This document shows positions 18,240-30,000 of a DNA stretch of 64,000 bases, in pieces (the first letter of the stretch is position 1; each line of letters begins with the position of its first letter). Origin of the DNA: Methanospirillaceae archaeon (lineage in GTDB: Archaea; Halobacteriota; Methanomicrobia; Methanomicrobiales; Methanospirillaceae). The notes beneath the pieces are model-generated. The model was not told the origin of the DNA. It saw nothing but the letters and a program-made list of their open reading frames with translations, and did not search any database. The position numbers and the translations under genes were made by a program. The stretch is taken from the NCBI GenBank assembly GCA_016926505.1, contig JAFGOM010000048.1:1-64000 (forward strand). The letters are read 5' to 3'.

Positions 18240-21200
18240 TTACCAGAGGAACTCCCTCTCCCACATTGCGATATTTTTCAGGTTCCGGTTCACATTAGAG
18301 AGAAGGACCTCCTCATCGTCCCCCAGGTAGGCTGACCGCTGGCGCAGAAGTGCCCTTTCCAGTTCACTAAAGGATCTCGCAAGCAGGTAATATTTCTCGA
18401 TATCTGAACGAGTGGGATTTTCCATCGTACCGATAATATGCAATTGTTCTGCCAGGTATGCCTGGTTGTACTCGGTTGTTCCCATGGACTGGTAGCAGGC
18501 ATCGGATTTTGAGAGACCCGTTTTCATGGACTCACTGGCCTTTTCGTATCCATACATTGGCAGATCAAGAGCCAATGAAGAACCTCCGGTCATATAAGCA
18601 TTCATACCCATGCTGATCCCTTTCATGAGCTCACTCTCTGATTTTGTTTCAGGCTGGGATCCAAGTATTGTTGCCATGGAACCGGCATAATTTGCAAGAT
18701 TTTTACCGACAGCGTCCATAACCTCTTGATTGTCGGCAAAGTCAGCAAACGATGAGATGGAAACGATATCATCGTAGTTGGAATAGAGGTTTGAGAGATC
18801 CTTTACTGTCATAACAAGGCCTACACCCTCTACTACCAGATCCCCTTTCTTAAGAAGTGACTGGTAGGTATCAGCATATCCCCGGTATGTCAGGTGTTCT
18901 CTGGCGGCATTGAATTTATACCTGGCAACATCTTCCCATGAGGTTGCATAAAAATACGCATATGACTCAACATTTCCATAGTATGCATCATTGTAGCGTT
19001 TTTCATTCTCCAAGGAGAGCCCTGAATACAAAATTCCGCTGGAGACAGGATTATCAAGATTAAATCTGCTTGTATCAAATGGTTCCTCAATCTCCTCCTC
19101 GGCTTCGGGTTCGGTTTCAGGTTCCTCAGGAGCTGAAATAGTAATCAGATCCGATACCACCCTGTTGTTATCCTCCCGCCCTTCACAGATTAATCCTTTT
19201 TCTGAACCATTATCAACCTCAACGATGAGATACCATGTGCCGGGAACCGTATCGGCAGGAATAGGAATACTGACCTTTTCATGAATATTTTTTGTTGATA
19301 TTCTTGAATGAAACAGAGTAAAGATTGGATCTGCTGATGAAGTAATCAGATCTGGTGCCTCAGAGAGGAATAACTTCACAGGGAATCCTTCCTCAACGAA
19401 AGATTCTCCGTTATTGTAAAGATCAAATTCAGCCTGTAATTCCTCTCCAGCCACAACAGTATAGGGAACAGTAACATGAGCAACCTGCAAATCAGGGAGT
19501 GGTGATTTTACTGCTGTAAGGTAAACTTTTTTCTGTATTCCCGCTTCAAATGTCTCTTTCTGTTCTACCGATAGGGATTTCTCTTCACATGAACGATCAG
19601 TCCATTCCATTCTGAATGTATGCAATCCCGGGCTTACCGTAATCTCAGGATTAACCTGAGGACTGAGCAGGTACTCGGCCTCTAAAACATTATCTACAAA
19701 GAGTCTCACCTGCAGTGAGGGGTAATCACGGGTTTTTAAAATAACAACTGCAGTGGCCGGTTTGGAGATAGAGATGGTGTCTTTACTCAATCCGGGATCA
19801 CCAATAGTTCCCGTATCACCTCTGGCATAGTCATGGACTGATGCAATAATGCCGCCATAATACTCTCCCGGTCCAATATCGGGAGGGAGGGTGAGATCAA
19901 TACTCATCCTTTGCCATTCACCTGCTTTTATCGGATCGACTCTCTTTTCATTCCCGATAAGTCGATCAGTATCGGTAATGGTTGTATCATTCGAGAGGCA
20001 TGCCTGAACAGTAAAGGGCAAAGTATCAGCATCCCCGTCATTTTCCAGGATAAAAGAGATGGTAACCGTATCTCCGGGTTTGGCATTCGGGGGGATGAAT
20101 AGTGAGTGGATAACAAGATGAGCCTCCTGCTCATCTGCTTCCGGTTCTCCTTCCGGCTCTTCAATTAACTGGACTTCAGGAGTGGGAGCAGGTGTTTGTT
20201 CGACTACAACTTCAATAACCGGGTGTATACAAAGCCGGGTTGTTGCATAACCGGTGTTGTTGTCCTCTGAGCTCTCCCCTATCTGTTTATAGGAATCGAC
20301 AATCACACCAGAATAATAATCCCCTTCCGGAGTAACTGAAGGGATAAGCAGGGTTTTTGAGTCAGATAGCGTCGCTTGTGCCGCCAAAGCATCATACCCG
20401 TAACTGCCCAGAGGAAAATCAGAATCAGTGATGATGGTATCCTGCGAGAGGTAAAACCCAACTTTAAAGGAGCCGGTACCTTGTGTACCGGTATTCTTTG
20501 CCGAGAATGATACCACGATATCAGAACCGGGGGCTGCGGTTCCTGGTGCGGTTACCGATAGTATCGTGAGATCCGGTTGTTTTCTTGTTTCAACAACATT
20601 ACTTTTTGTCACGGTCAGTGTATCAGAGGCGTAACCGGTGTTGTTGTCCTCTGAACTCTCCCCTACCTGTTTATAGGAATCGGCAATCACACCCAGGTAA
20701 TACTTTTCTTCCGGAGTAATTGAAGGGATAAGCAGGGTTTTTGAGTCGGTCAGCGCAGCCTCTGCCGCCAAAGCATCATACCCGTAACTGCCCAGCGGGA
20801 AATCAGAATCAGTGATGATGGTGTCCTGCGAGAGGTAAAACCCAACCTTAAAGGAGCCGGTCCCTTGTGTACCGGTATTCTTTGCCGAGAACGACACCTC
20901 AATATCAGTGCCCGGGGCTGCGGTTTTGGGTGCAGTTACTGATAGTACCATAAGATCAGGCTGAATTACCCCGATACGTTCTGATATCACTCCATGTTCT
21001 TCCTGCGGAACAGGGGTTGGCAGTATCTCTTCTTCATGGGGGATACTGATCTGAACAGAAAAAGCAGCATATCCTGCATTATTATCCTCTTCAGACTCGG
21101 TATACTCACGATACGTATCAGCAAGGACAAACACGTAATAATCACCAGCCGAAATTGTATCCAGGATATATACATTTCGTGAATCGGTAAATGTCTCCTT

Positions 21201-23954
21201 TGTCTTGAGAGGCTGATTGGTAAAGGTATGCAGTACGCTATCAGAATCATCAGGGACTGCATCCTCTGAAAGTGTGATATCAATCCTGAACGGACCGGAA
21301 TTCTTCTCTCCACGGTTAGCCAGAGTAAAGGTCACCGGCATTTCTGTCCCTGAAGAGATGGTTTTTGGAACATCCACCGATACTACCACAAGATCTGGTT
21401 GTATTTCCGCTACTTTTTCTGATATCACCCCTGTTGACTGCCCGGGAGTTGGTTGTACCATCTCTTTCCCCGCTTCTTTTCTGAGGGTTACCGGATCTGC
21501 GGTATATCCCGCATTATTATCCTCATTGTTCTCATCGTTCTGGTTTTTTGTGTCAGCAATCACTCCAAGGTAATACTCTCCTTCAGACTGAAACGATGGG
21601 ATAAAAAGGGTTTTTGAATCCTTCAGGGTATCTCCCGCTGCCAGCGGGTCATAACTGACTGTCTTTACAACAACATCTGATCCATCAGCTATCCTGTCCA
21701 TTGAGAGGGTAAATCCCAGTTTGAAGGGGCCTGAATTTCCTTCTCCCGCATTTGTAATGGTATATGAAACCTGCAAATCCGTGCCGGGTGATGCTGTCTT
21801 TGGGGCATTCACCGAGATAACAGCAATATCCGGCACAATATCTGCAGGATGCAGTTCTATCCCGGGAAGCAATACCACGGTTCCGGCGGTTGTCGGGGCG
21901 GGCGGTGGTACTGATCTTGGGAGGGGAGTCAATGTCTCTTCTGTGATAGTTCGTATCTCTACCGGTTCATTTGAAAACCCTGCATTATTATCATCGCGTA
22001 ATTCATCAAACCGGTCCTGTGAATCGATTACAATACCAATGTAATATTCTCCCTCTGATTGAAACGATGGGATAAGAAGGGTTCTTGTTTCACTCCAGGT
22101 ATCTCCGGCGGCAAGCGGATCATAACTGACTGTCTTGAGAATAACATCAGAAGTATCAAAAGCCCTGTCCTTTGAGAGGGTAAATGCAATTTTAAAAGGT
22201 CCGGAGATTGCAGTGCCTGCATTTCTGACTGATATAAAAACAGGCATCTCATTCCCCGGTTCTGCCGATTCCGGTGCATCCACCAATACAACCGAAAGAT
22301 CAGGTGCTCCTTCCGGGGTTTGCAGATCCTGCACAACAGGCTCTGTTTTTTGTACTGGCACCGTTGTTGTGGGAGTCGGTTGCGGCTGCATTGTTCCTGC
22401 AACGGTAACTTCATGAAAACAGGCATTATTTGTCTCATCTCCCTCTTCCAACGCATTTTTCGGGTCTGCCATCACCACAAGATAATACCTGCCCGGGGGA
22501 GTACTTTCAGGAATGCGGATAAACCTGAGATAATACATGGATGAACCGGACCCAAGCGAATCGTAAGGATTGCTTCCAAGGATACTATCAGAGAGATCAA
22601 TGCTGGTGTCAGATGAGAGATAAAAAGCAGTATCATACCTGCCGGAAGACACGCTTCCGGGATTGGTAACAGAAAATCCTACCTGAACAAGCTCCCCTGC
22701 TGTGACACTATCACTGATATCAAGTAAAGGAACTGCCAGATCCGGCAGGGCCTGTATTGGTGGTAATACCGTGATCTCTTCCGGGAGAGGTGTTTCCTCC
22801 GGGAGTGTGGGAACCGGAGTCAGGGTGGGGCCCGGTGCGGGGGCAGGTGAAACCGGAGCCGGTACCATCTCTTTAAGTGTTATCTGAGCATTTCCGGCAT
22901 TATTTGTTTCATCACCCTCGTCTATTGTATTTTGAGGGTCTGCCATCACCACAAGATAATACCTGCCGGGAGGATTGTCTTTGGGAATGGGCACAAACCT
23001 CAGGCGATAGAGTGAAGAGCCCGAACCCATTGAGTCATAGGTGGAACTGGCAAGGGAGATATCAGAGAGATCGACGATCATGTCCTGTGAAAGGTAAAAA
23101 CTAATTTTATATGAACCAGAAGCGATGCTCCCGGAATTTTGTATGACAAATCCCACCTGGACCAGTTCGCCGGGTTTTGACATCTCAGGAATATCAACCG
23201 ATGAAATGCTGAGATCGGCCTGTGATGTTCTGGTCAGGGCTGGAGCAGTGGATTCTTCCGGTACAGGTGTGACGGCAGAAGGGGGCGGGGTTATCGGTGA
23301 TGCGCCATTGGTGTCTGTCTGCGTTACAGCAATGGTTTCTTTCCCTGCAGGAGTCTCTGGTGGAGATGCCGGAACCGGGGACGGGGTAGGAGCAGGTGTG
23401 ACGGTGGATGGCAGGATATGGTCAAGGGTAATGGGGACAGATGCCACATTATTGGTATCATTTGTCTCATCGATCTCATCGAAGGGATCAGCGCGTATTC
23501 CAAAATAATACGTTCCGGGTGCGGTATCATCAGGGATGCGGATAAACCTGAAATAATAAAGGGATGACTCCGGTTCAAGTGAATCATAGGAGTAGGTTCC
23601 TAATAAAAGATCTGAACTCTCAGTGGGAGAGTCTGTTGAGAGATAAAATCCGATCGTATATCTCCCGGTAGCAATAATACCTGCATTTTCTCCGATAAAT
23701 CCGACCGGGATCAGTTCCCCGGGTTCTGCATCACTTGTGATATTTAAAGATGAGATGAAAAGATCCGGGAGCAGGGTTTGTTCCGGTAACGGTTGTTGTA
23801 ACGATCCCGTAATATCCGGGAACCGGGCAGTCTGCACCTCTGTCAGACCAGGGGCGTCAAATACATTCCGTTCTGAAAAAACATCCTGCGATGATGCACC
23901 TGCAGCAAGAACCAGTAAAACTACCGGGATCACCACCATCGTACGAATCGTCAT
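18240..23954 (-). CDS. Giant CARDB-repeat secreted protein (1904 aa)
   Basis: After a signal peptide (residues about 1-22) this protein carries ten CARDB (cell adhesion related domain in bacteria) units. Each begins with a D-L-x-V-x-x-V-x-x-P...PG motif followed by V-x-F-x-x-x-N-x-G. They also share an (E/D)-x-x-E-x-x-N-N-x-(G/A) turn and a GxYYxGxxxD strand. Pro/Thr-rich linkers separate the first five units. After unit nine there is a PEGA-like insert (SLQVRLFVDN, then ISV..PGLHTFRMEW). The last 300 residues, after an acidic Glu-rich linker, form a helical non-repetitive domain I do not recognise. Units 7 and 8 are nearly identical in DNA. The protein is probably a surface adhesin or structural protein. 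The gene reads toward the PKD gene, and both may contribute to the cell envelope. Confidence 0.85.
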   Translation of the reverse strand: MTIRTMVVIPVVLLVLAAGASSQDVFSERNVFDAPGLTEVQTARFPDITGSLQQPLPEQTLLPDLFISSLNITSDAEPGELIPVGFIGENAGIIATGRYTIGFYLSTDSPTESSDLLLGTYSYDSLEPESSLYYFRFIRIPDDTAPGTYYFGIRADPFDEIDETNDTNNVASVPITLDHILPSTVTPAPTPSPVPASPPETPAGKETIAVTQTDTNGASPITPPPSAVTPVPEESTAPALTRTSQADLSISSVDIPEMSKPGELVQVGFVIQNSGSIASGSYKISFYLSQDMIVDLSDISLASSTYDSMGSGSSLYRLRFVPIPKDNPPGRYYLVVMADPQNTIDEGDETNNAGNAQITLKEMVPAPVSPAPAPGPTLTPVPTLPEETPLPEEITVLPPIQALPDLAVPLLDISDSVTAGELVQVGFSVTNPGSVSSGRYDTAFYLSSDTSIDLSDSILGSNPYDSLGSGSSMYYLRFIRIPESTPPGRYYLVVMADPKNALEEGDETNNACFHEVTVAGTMQPQPTPTTTVPVQKTEPVVQDLQTPEGAPDLSVVLVDAPESAEPGNEMPVFISVRNAGTAISGPFKIAFTLSKDRAFDTSDVILKTVSYDPLAAGDTWSETRTLLIPSFQSEGEYYIGIVIDSQDRFDELRDDNNAGFSNEPVEIRTITEETLTPLPRSVPPPAPTTAGTVVLLPGIELHPADIVPDIAVISVNAPKTASPGTDLQVSYTITNAGEGNSGPFKLGFTLSMDRIADGSDVVVKTVSYDPLAAGDTLKDSKTLFIPSFQSEGEYYLGVIADTKNQNDENNEDNNAGYTADPVTLRKEAGKEMVQPTPGQSTGVISEKVAEIQPDLVVVSVDVPKTISSGTEMPVTFTLANRGEKNSGPFRIDITLSEDAVPDDSDSVLHTFTNQPLKTKETFTDSRNVYILDTISAGDYYVFVLADTYREYTESEEDNNAGYAAFSVQISIPHEEEILPTPVPQEEHGVISERIGVIQPDLMVLSVTAPKTAAPGTDIEVSFSAKNTGTQGTGSFKVGFYLSQDTIITDSDFPLGSYGYDALAAEAALTDSKTLLIPSITPEEKYYLGVIADSYKQVGESSEDNNTGYASDTLTVTKSNVVETRKQPDLTILSVTAPGTAAPGSDIVVSFSAKNTGTQGTGSFKVGFYLSQDTIITDSDFPLGSYGYDALAAQATLSDSKTLLIPSVTPEGDYYSGVIVDSYKQIGESSEDNNTGYATTRLCIHPVIEVVVEQTPAPTPEVQLIEEPEGEPEADEQEAHLVIHSLFIPPNAKPGDTVTISFILENDGDADTLPFTVQACLSNDTTITDTDRLIGNEKRVDPIKAGEWQRMSIDLTLPPDIGPGEYYGGIIASVHDYARGDTGTIGDPGLSKDTISISKPATAVVILKTRDYPSLQVRLFVDNVLEAEYLLSPQVNPEITVSPGLHTFRMEWTDRSCEEKSLSVEQKETFEAGIQKKVYLTAVKSPLPDLQVAHVTVPYTVVAGEELQAEFDLYNNGESFVEEGFPVKLFLSEAPDLITSSADPIFTLFHSRISTKNIHEKVSIPIPADTVPGTWYLIVEVDNGSEKGLICEGREDNNRVVSDLITISAPEEPETEPEAEEEIEEPFDTSRFNLDNPVSSGILYSGLSLENEKRYNDAYYGNVESYAYFYATSWEDVARYKFNAAREHLTYRGYADTYQSLLKKGDLVVEGVGLVMTVKDLSNLYSNYDDIVSISSFADFADNQEVMDAVGKNLANYAGSMATILGSQPETKSESELMKGISMGMNAYMTGGSSLALDLPMYGYEKASESMKTGLSKSDACYQSMGTTEYNQAYLAEQLHIIGTMENPTRSDIEKYYLLARSFSELERALLRQRSAYLGDDEEVLLSNVNRNLKNIAMWEREFLW
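20215..20945 (-). repeat. Near-identical 384-bp direct repeat of CARDB units
   Basis: Two successive CARDB units share long exactly matching stretches with a period of 384 bp (128 codons). For example, a block around 20281 recurs at 20665. Differences are few, so duplication or gene conversion was recent compared with the other eight diverged units. Confidence 0.75.
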
Positions 23955-24474
23955 ACTCCATGGTCACCTCATCCTTGTGATCAGGTTTCAGATCACCAGG
24001 GTTGATGAGGGTACCGACTTGACAATATTTAAGTTTTATTATGATCCCGAGTCTTTCTGATTAAGACAGAATCGTGGAATATAGCCAGATTTTTGATATC
24101 TCTCTTTATCGTGCACCGTTATTCAATCTCTTTTGAGGAGTATCCAGACAGAGAGGAGGAACTGCCTGCACCTTGCCTCTTTCCATCATAATTAATTCTG
24201 ATATAAAAGATGATATTGCCTGTCAGGTAATCCCGCTGATAGACAATAGCATAAGAGGAGATACCAAAAATCCGGTCTATTCATATTCCTCATGTAATTT
24301 TTATCGCGACTACACCGTCACAACCCGTTCACCTCCATCCCCCGGGTTACCTTTCAGAAACACCGGGTGTTTTTTAACAAACAAGGATCTTATATCTTTG
24401 ACAGAAGGTTATGCACAGAATAAATGACGGGTGTATCTGCCGCATCCTCTTAAAAAAAGAATAATTGATCTGAT
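23955..24474. other. Divergent intergenic region
   Basis: About 520 bases separate the CARDB gene (minus) from the antiporter (plus). An 84-codon ORF at 24173-24427 has no family signal and poor coding character. AT-rich patches near 24020-24060 and 24440-24470 are likely promoter zones. Confidence 0.35.
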
Positions 24475-25713
24475 ATGATGTTGTACGGGGATATTTCACT
24501 CTTTGCCACAGTCGAGTTCCAGATGACACTCCTGCTGCTCGTTGCAATCGGTGGCTACCTTATAGCATCATGGGTTCACCAGTCTGCTGTTGTCGGTGAG
24601 ATCGTCCTCGGACTCGTCGTCGGACCCAGTGTGCTCGGCCTTATCACCTATACCGATCTGGTAGAGATTTTTGCCCAGATCGGCGTTATCATCATGCTTT
24701 TTGTTATCGGGTTTGACTTTCATTTCAAGGATCTGCTCAACAGCAGGTACGTGGCGATTGCCCTCTCTGGTGTTGTTATTCCCTGGGTAAGCGGATTTAT
24801 CTTTGCAGTAACCTGGGGAATGAATCCGATAAATGCCATGTTCGTGGGTACTGCCCTTACCGCAACGAGTGTTGCAATAACGGCAAACGTCTTAAAAGAG
24901 ATGGGAAAACTTCATACCGGTGCGGCAAATGCAATTATTGGAACTGCGGTTATTGATGATATACTCAGTCTTATTGCACTCTCTATCACCACCGAGATAA
25001 TCTCTGATTCCTTTACTATTGGATGGCTTATCTGGACAATACTCAAGCCGGTCCTCTTTATCGTGATTGCAGGCCTGATCGGCATCTACATCGTTGACAG
25101 GATGCTCATTGTCATTGACCGGACCGCTTTTGCGGTCAGGTTCCCTGAATTTGTATTCCTCTGCGGCCTGATGACCGCATTTGTATACGCCCTGGCTGCC
25201 GAGATCGTCGGGGTTTCGGGTCTGGTTGGTGCATTCATTGCCGGAGTATCTTTAAGCAGGGTCGGACTCGTGCACTCGAAAAGCATCAAGAAGGGATCTG
25301 AATACCTGTACGTGCCCATGGCAGCAATCTTTTTCATCTCACTTGGCATCCTCGTCGATCTGCACCGGGTAACTGAAGAGATCCTCATATTTACCCTCTT
25401 TCTCACAATAATTGCGATCATCTCCAAGTTTGTCGGGTGCGGAATATCAGCCCGGCTGGTAGGGATGACCTCACGCGACTCGCTTATTGTCGGAGCAGGA
25501 ATGATCCCCCGTGGTGAGATGACCATGATCGTTGCTCTTTTTGCAGTCAGCATCGGGATAGCAGAGCAGGAACTTTATATTGCAGTCCTCTTAATGAGCC
25601 TGCTCTCTACCTGTATCACACCAGTCCTCTTTCATGAATGGCTGTATCGGAAGACGACCCACGAACCCGCCCTGCAGGACAGGGAGGGTCATTTCCTGCA
25701 TCACCACCCGTAA
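24475..25713 (+). CDS. Cation:proton antiporter (CPA2 / Kef-NapA type)
   Basis: A 412-residue membrane protein with about 12 predicted transmembrane segments of the monovalent cation:proton antiporter-2 family. Typical features are VGEIVLGLVVGPSVLG after the second helix, GTALTATSVAITANVL, and the double aspartate GTAVIDDILSL (D161, D162), the ion-binding pair of electrogenic NapA-like exchangers. The segment GMIPRGEMTMIVA near the C-terminus is also family-typical. No TrkA-N or TrkA-C regulatory domain is attached. It is most likely a Na+/H+ antiporter for ion homeostasis, important in a methanogen that couples to sodium and proton gradients. It stands alone, followed after 111 bases by sbcD. 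Confidence 0.87.
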   Translation: MMLYGDISLFATVEFQMTLLLLVAIGGYLIASWVHQSAVVGEIVLGLVVGPSVLGLITYTDLVEIFAQIGVIIMLFVIGFDFHFKDLLNSRYVAIALSGVVIPWVSGFIFAVTWGMNPINAMFVGTALTATSVAITANVLKEMGKLHTGAANAIIGTAVIDDILSLIALSITTEIISDSFTIGWLIWTILKPVLFIVIAGLIGIYIVDRMLIVIDRTAFAVRFPEFVFLCGLMTAFVYALAAEIVGVSGLVGAFIAGVSLSRVGLVHSKSIKKGSEYLYVPMAAIFFISLGILVDLHRVTEEILIFTLFLTIIAIISKFVGCGISARLVGMTSRDSLIVGAGMIPRGEMTMIVALFAVSIGIAEQELYIAVLLMSLLSTCITPVLFHEWLYRKTTHEPALQDREGHFLHHHP

Positions 25714-25824
25714 ATTCAATGCCTGGGTTTCCAAAAGCATCTGATGACGGGTTTTTCAGAGATTTTGTATCTCGCTGATAAAACCACCATTTAATGCAGC
25801 ATTCCACCTAAACATACAATAGAG

Positions 25825-27051
25825 ATGAAGATCCTTCACACTTCTGACTGGCATATCGGAAATACCCTGTATGATATACGACGATATGACGAGTTCTCTG
25901 CATTCTTTGACTGGCTGCTCTCCTGTATCACAACAAAAGAAGTAGATGTCCTGCTCGTTGCCGGCGATATCTTTGACTCAGGTACACCATCAAACCGGGC
26001 TCTTTCCCTCTATTACCGGTTTTTACACCTGGTCGCAGACTCCTGCTGCCGGCATGTTATCATCACCGCCGGAAACCATGATTCACCCTCGCTACTCTCT
26101 GCCCCCCGTGATCTGTTGCGGGCTCTTGACATCCATATCATCGGATCGGTAACAGAACAGCCGGATGATGAGGTCATTCTGCTCACGGCTGATGACGGTA
26201 CACCCGAACTTATTGTCTGTGCGGTTCCGTACCTCCGTGACCGGGATGTACGGACTGCTCAACCGGGTGAGAGTACTGACGAGAAGAGAGAAAACCTTGT
26301 GAACGGCATCAGATCCCATTACCATGATGTTGCAGAGCGTGCAGAGGATATCAGGCGTCATCTTGGCCAGCCAGTCCCCATCATCGCCATGGGGCATCTC
26401 TATACAGCCGGGGGAAACGCAGGAGACGGGGTTCGGGATCTCTATATTGGCACCCTTGGCCAGGTTGATGCCGGCATCTTCCCGTCCTCCTTTGATTACC
26501 TGGCACTTGGTCACCTGCACCTTCCCCAGATGGTAGGGGGATCCCCATACCGGCGGTACTGTGGATCCCCGCTTCCCATGGGATTTAATGAAGCAGGTCA
26601 GCAGAAACAGGTATGTCTCGTCAGGATAGAACCAGGAGAAGCACCAGTCATCACAACCTTACCAGTTCCGTCGTTTATCAGAATGGAGCGAATACGCGGG
26701 AATTACAAGACAGTTATCGCACAACTCCAGGAGCTGGCATCTGAATGTGAACCGGTTCTCACCGAAATTATCATAGAAGAAAGTCTCCCGCCTGCCGATA
26801 TCCAGGAAGAAATCAGGAAATTATCCTCTCATTCATTGGTTGAGGTACTTATCACAAAAACTACCACCCTTTCATCAGGCTTACTGCGGCCGGAAATTCC
26901 TTCTGAGTCACTGGCAGAACTGAGTGAAATCGAGGTTTTTCGCCGGTGCATGGATGCCCATAAGACACCGGAAGAAGACCGCCGGGAACTCATTGATGCC
27001 TATACCGAGATCCTGACCGGATTATTTGAAGAGGATACAAATGCACAATGA
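25825..27051 (+). CDS. sbcD: Exonuclease SbcD (Mre11-type nuclease subunit)
   Basis: This 408-residue calcineurin-like phosphoesterase is the nuclease subunit of the SbcCD complex, which processes hairpins and DNA ends. The metal-binding motifs are all present: TSDWHIG (D8, H10), AGDIFDSG, AGNHDS, MGHLYTAGG and LALGHLH. The C-terminal capping and DNA-binding region follows from about residue 280. It ends nine bases before sbcC starts, so the two form an operon. The pair is closer to bacterial SbcCD than to the usual archaeal Mre11-Rad50 accompanied by HerA and NurA, neither of which is nearby. Confidence 0.93.
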   Translation: MKILHTSDWHIGNTLYDIRRYDEFSAFFDWLLSCITTKEVDVLLVAGDIFDSGTPSNRALSLYYRFLHLVADSCCRHVIITAGNHDSPSLLSAPRDLLRALDIHIIGSVTEQPDDEVILLTADDGTPELIVCAVPYLRDRDVRTAQPGESTDEKRENLVNGIRSHYHDVAERAEDIRRHLGQPVPIIAMGHLYTAGGNAGDGVRDLYIGTLGQVDAGIFPSSFDYLALGHLHLPQMVGGSPYRRYCGSPLPMGFNEAGQQKQVCLVRIEPGEAPVITTLPVPSFIRMERIRGNYKTVIAQLQELASECEPVLTEIIIEESLPPADIQEEIRKLSSHSLVEVLITKTTTLSSGLLRPEIPSESLAELSEIEVFRRCMDAHKTPEEDRRELIDAYTEILTGLFEEDTNAQ

Positions 27052-27060
27052 GGCAAAAAG

Positions 27061-30000
27061 ATGAAGATCAAAAGAATTCATTTTAAAAATATCAACTCTC
27101 TTGCAGGAGTATGGTCTGTTGATCTTACCACTTCCTCGTATGATACCGATGGCATCTTTGCGATAACCGGACCAACCGGAGCCGGAAAGACCACTATCCT
27201 TGATGCGATCTCGCTGGCCTTATATGGCCGGACTCCCCGCCTTGACCGGATAAGCCAGAGCAGCAATGAAGTGATGACCCGGCATACCGGTGAGTGCTAT
27301 GCAGAGATTGAGTTTGAGACGAGAGAAGGGAGATTTATATCCCGCTTTAGTCAGAATCGTGCCCATAAGAGACCTGATGGGGAACTACAGCAACCAAAAT
27401 TTGAGATCAGTGATGTAAAAACCGGAGTCATCCTTGCAGAAAAAAAGGCAGAATATACCACGATAATTGAGAAACTGACCGGAATGACCTTTCACCAGTT
27501 TACCCGATCCATCATGCTTGCCCAGGGAGAATTTGCTGCATTTCTGGATGCCAGTGATGACGATCGGGGCCAGATACTTGAACAGATAACCGGAACCGGC
27601 ATCTATGGTGATATCTCCATACGGGTGCATGAGCGCGAAGTGCAGGAGAGAGCTGAGCTGGCTGTCATAGAGAATACCATAGACCAGATTCCGGTAATGA
27701 GCCGGGAGGAGGAGGTTGTACTCAGGTCAGACGGTAGTGAAAAGAAAGAACAGATGGAGCATCTGAAAACAGAAATAGAAGTACTTCGTGCTGATATCTC
27801 CTCTCATACAAAGATGGAGGAATACCGGCAGGAGATAATTCATCTGCAGAGGCAACAGGAAGATCTGGCAAAAAAAAGAGAAAATGCAGCTTTGGATCTC
27901 AGCCGACTCAGCCATGCTGAACGGGCACGGGGAGGAGAAGCAGCATATAATACAATCCTCAATCAGCGGGATAACATCACGTCAACACACCAGGAACATA
28001 AACTATGCACAGAACAGATCCCGCTCCTTACCCGTGCACAGGACCTTGCCAGAGAAGAAGAAGAAAAATCCAACACGATTTTTTTGCTGGCACGAAAGAG
28101 AGGGGCTGAGCAGGCACCGGTAATCAGAAAGGTCAGGGAATATGACATCAGGATTGCTCATGCACGTGATATCGTAAAAAGTTCCGGTGACGAGTGCAGG
28201 ACCATTGCAGAGAATATCTGCCGGTATCAGGATGAACTGCAGAAGAATCTCGCAGAAAAAAACCGGGTGCAGGAGATATATGAACGTGTTACAAAATTCC
28301 TGCAGGAGAACCAGAATGATGCCGGGCTGGAAACTCAATTTGAACCCATCTCAATCCTTGTCTCCGGCATTACCAGACAGAAAGAACAATACCAAAAGAA
28401 AGAGCGTGAACTGTCAGAGGGACAGGAAGCTTCTGTTTCTGCAGAAGAATCGAAGCAGGCTGCAAAAGCACGATACTGTGAAATATCCAGTAAAGCAGAA
28501 GAGACACAACACCAGCTCGAACGTGAAGAGAAACTCCTCTCTGACATCCTTTCAGATACCGATATCCCATCATGGAGAAGACGCCTGGAAGACGAAAAAG
28601 ACCGGCTGAAATCTCTACAGGATCTCAAATTAGTTGCTGATGACAAAAAAACGGCAGAAGATTCGCTCCGCTGCACAGGGGAAGAAGAGATGTTTCTTGT
28701 CGTACAGCAGCAGGAGATACAGCGTCTCATTAGTGACCGGGAACTACAGAAAAAAACACTGGCTGACCTGATTGCAGAACGGGAGATGACAGCCCGCCTG
28801 ATACAGCGGATTGCAGGATTTGAAGATGAGCGAAACCGCCTGATTAAGGGATCTCCCTGTCCACTCTGTGGATCGTGTACTCATCCATATCAGGAGGGAT
28901 GCATCCCTGTTGATGAGACGATTGATACGAGGCTTGCAGCTGACAAAGAGGAGATGAACCGTCTTATCGAGACGATAACAGGGTTTACGTCTGACCTTGC
29001 TGCCATAGGAAAGGAATGTGAAATCATCAGGAAAAAACAAAAAGATCTACAGGAACTCGTACCAACCCTGGTATCTGCCATGCAAAAAGGGGCTGCTGCT
29101 CTTTTACCTGATTCTGATATGACAGATCCAGATGTGATTACCCGGGAAACGGAACAGTCGAATGAAGCAATTACCCGGTATACCGATATCATAAAACAAG
29201 CAGAACTTCAGGAGAGAGCAGTCCGTCAGGCAGAGCTGAGTCATACACAAATCCTGGAGAAACGGGGAGCTGCAAACCTTGCCCAACAGGAGGCAACTAT
29301 CCTGTGGACACAGAAAAAAGGCGACATTGAGCGGTTGGAGCGAGAAATCGACGCTATTCGCACAGAAATACAGAAAACAGAAGAAGAACTTGACATAATC
29401 ACAAAACCGTTTTATCCGGCAGGTTGTACTGCAGATACTGCCGGAGAAGTTCTTTATATTCTTGAACAGAGGCGTGATCAGTACCGATCATGGAAGCGGG
29501 AGTGCGATGAGCAATATTACGCTTTAGAGCGGATTGAGCAGGATATCAGGGCAACTACCTCCCGCATGCAGGAAGCTGTGGATGCACACACAGAGAAAGA
29601 AAAGAGATACCTCGATGAGAAGAGCCAATGCAAGAGACTTGTCCAGGAACGGTATGATCTCTTTACAGATGCCGATCCGGATGAGGAAGAGAACACGCTT
29701 ACCCGTGCAATTGAATCAGCAGAAAAAGATCTAAAAGCTGCATCAGAAGTAAGGAACCGGGCAGAGAACGACCGTAACAATCTCGTGTCAAAAATTGCTA
29801 CGCTGCAGTCTGCGATTGAGAAGAATGCAATAATTCTTACTGATCTCGAGACTGCTTTCTCTCTCTGGCTGCCAAAAGCCGGATTTTTAGATGAAGCATC
29901 ATTTTGTGCAGCCCGGATGCCTGATGAGGAATACCGGAGGATACAAGCGGTTCAGGAAGAGATCGGAAACCAGGAGACGATTGTAACGACACGGATCTCT

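Noticed and set aside
24173-24427. 84-codon ORF before the antiporter
   Set aside because: No family character, no good ribosome site and a composition unlike the neighbouring genes.
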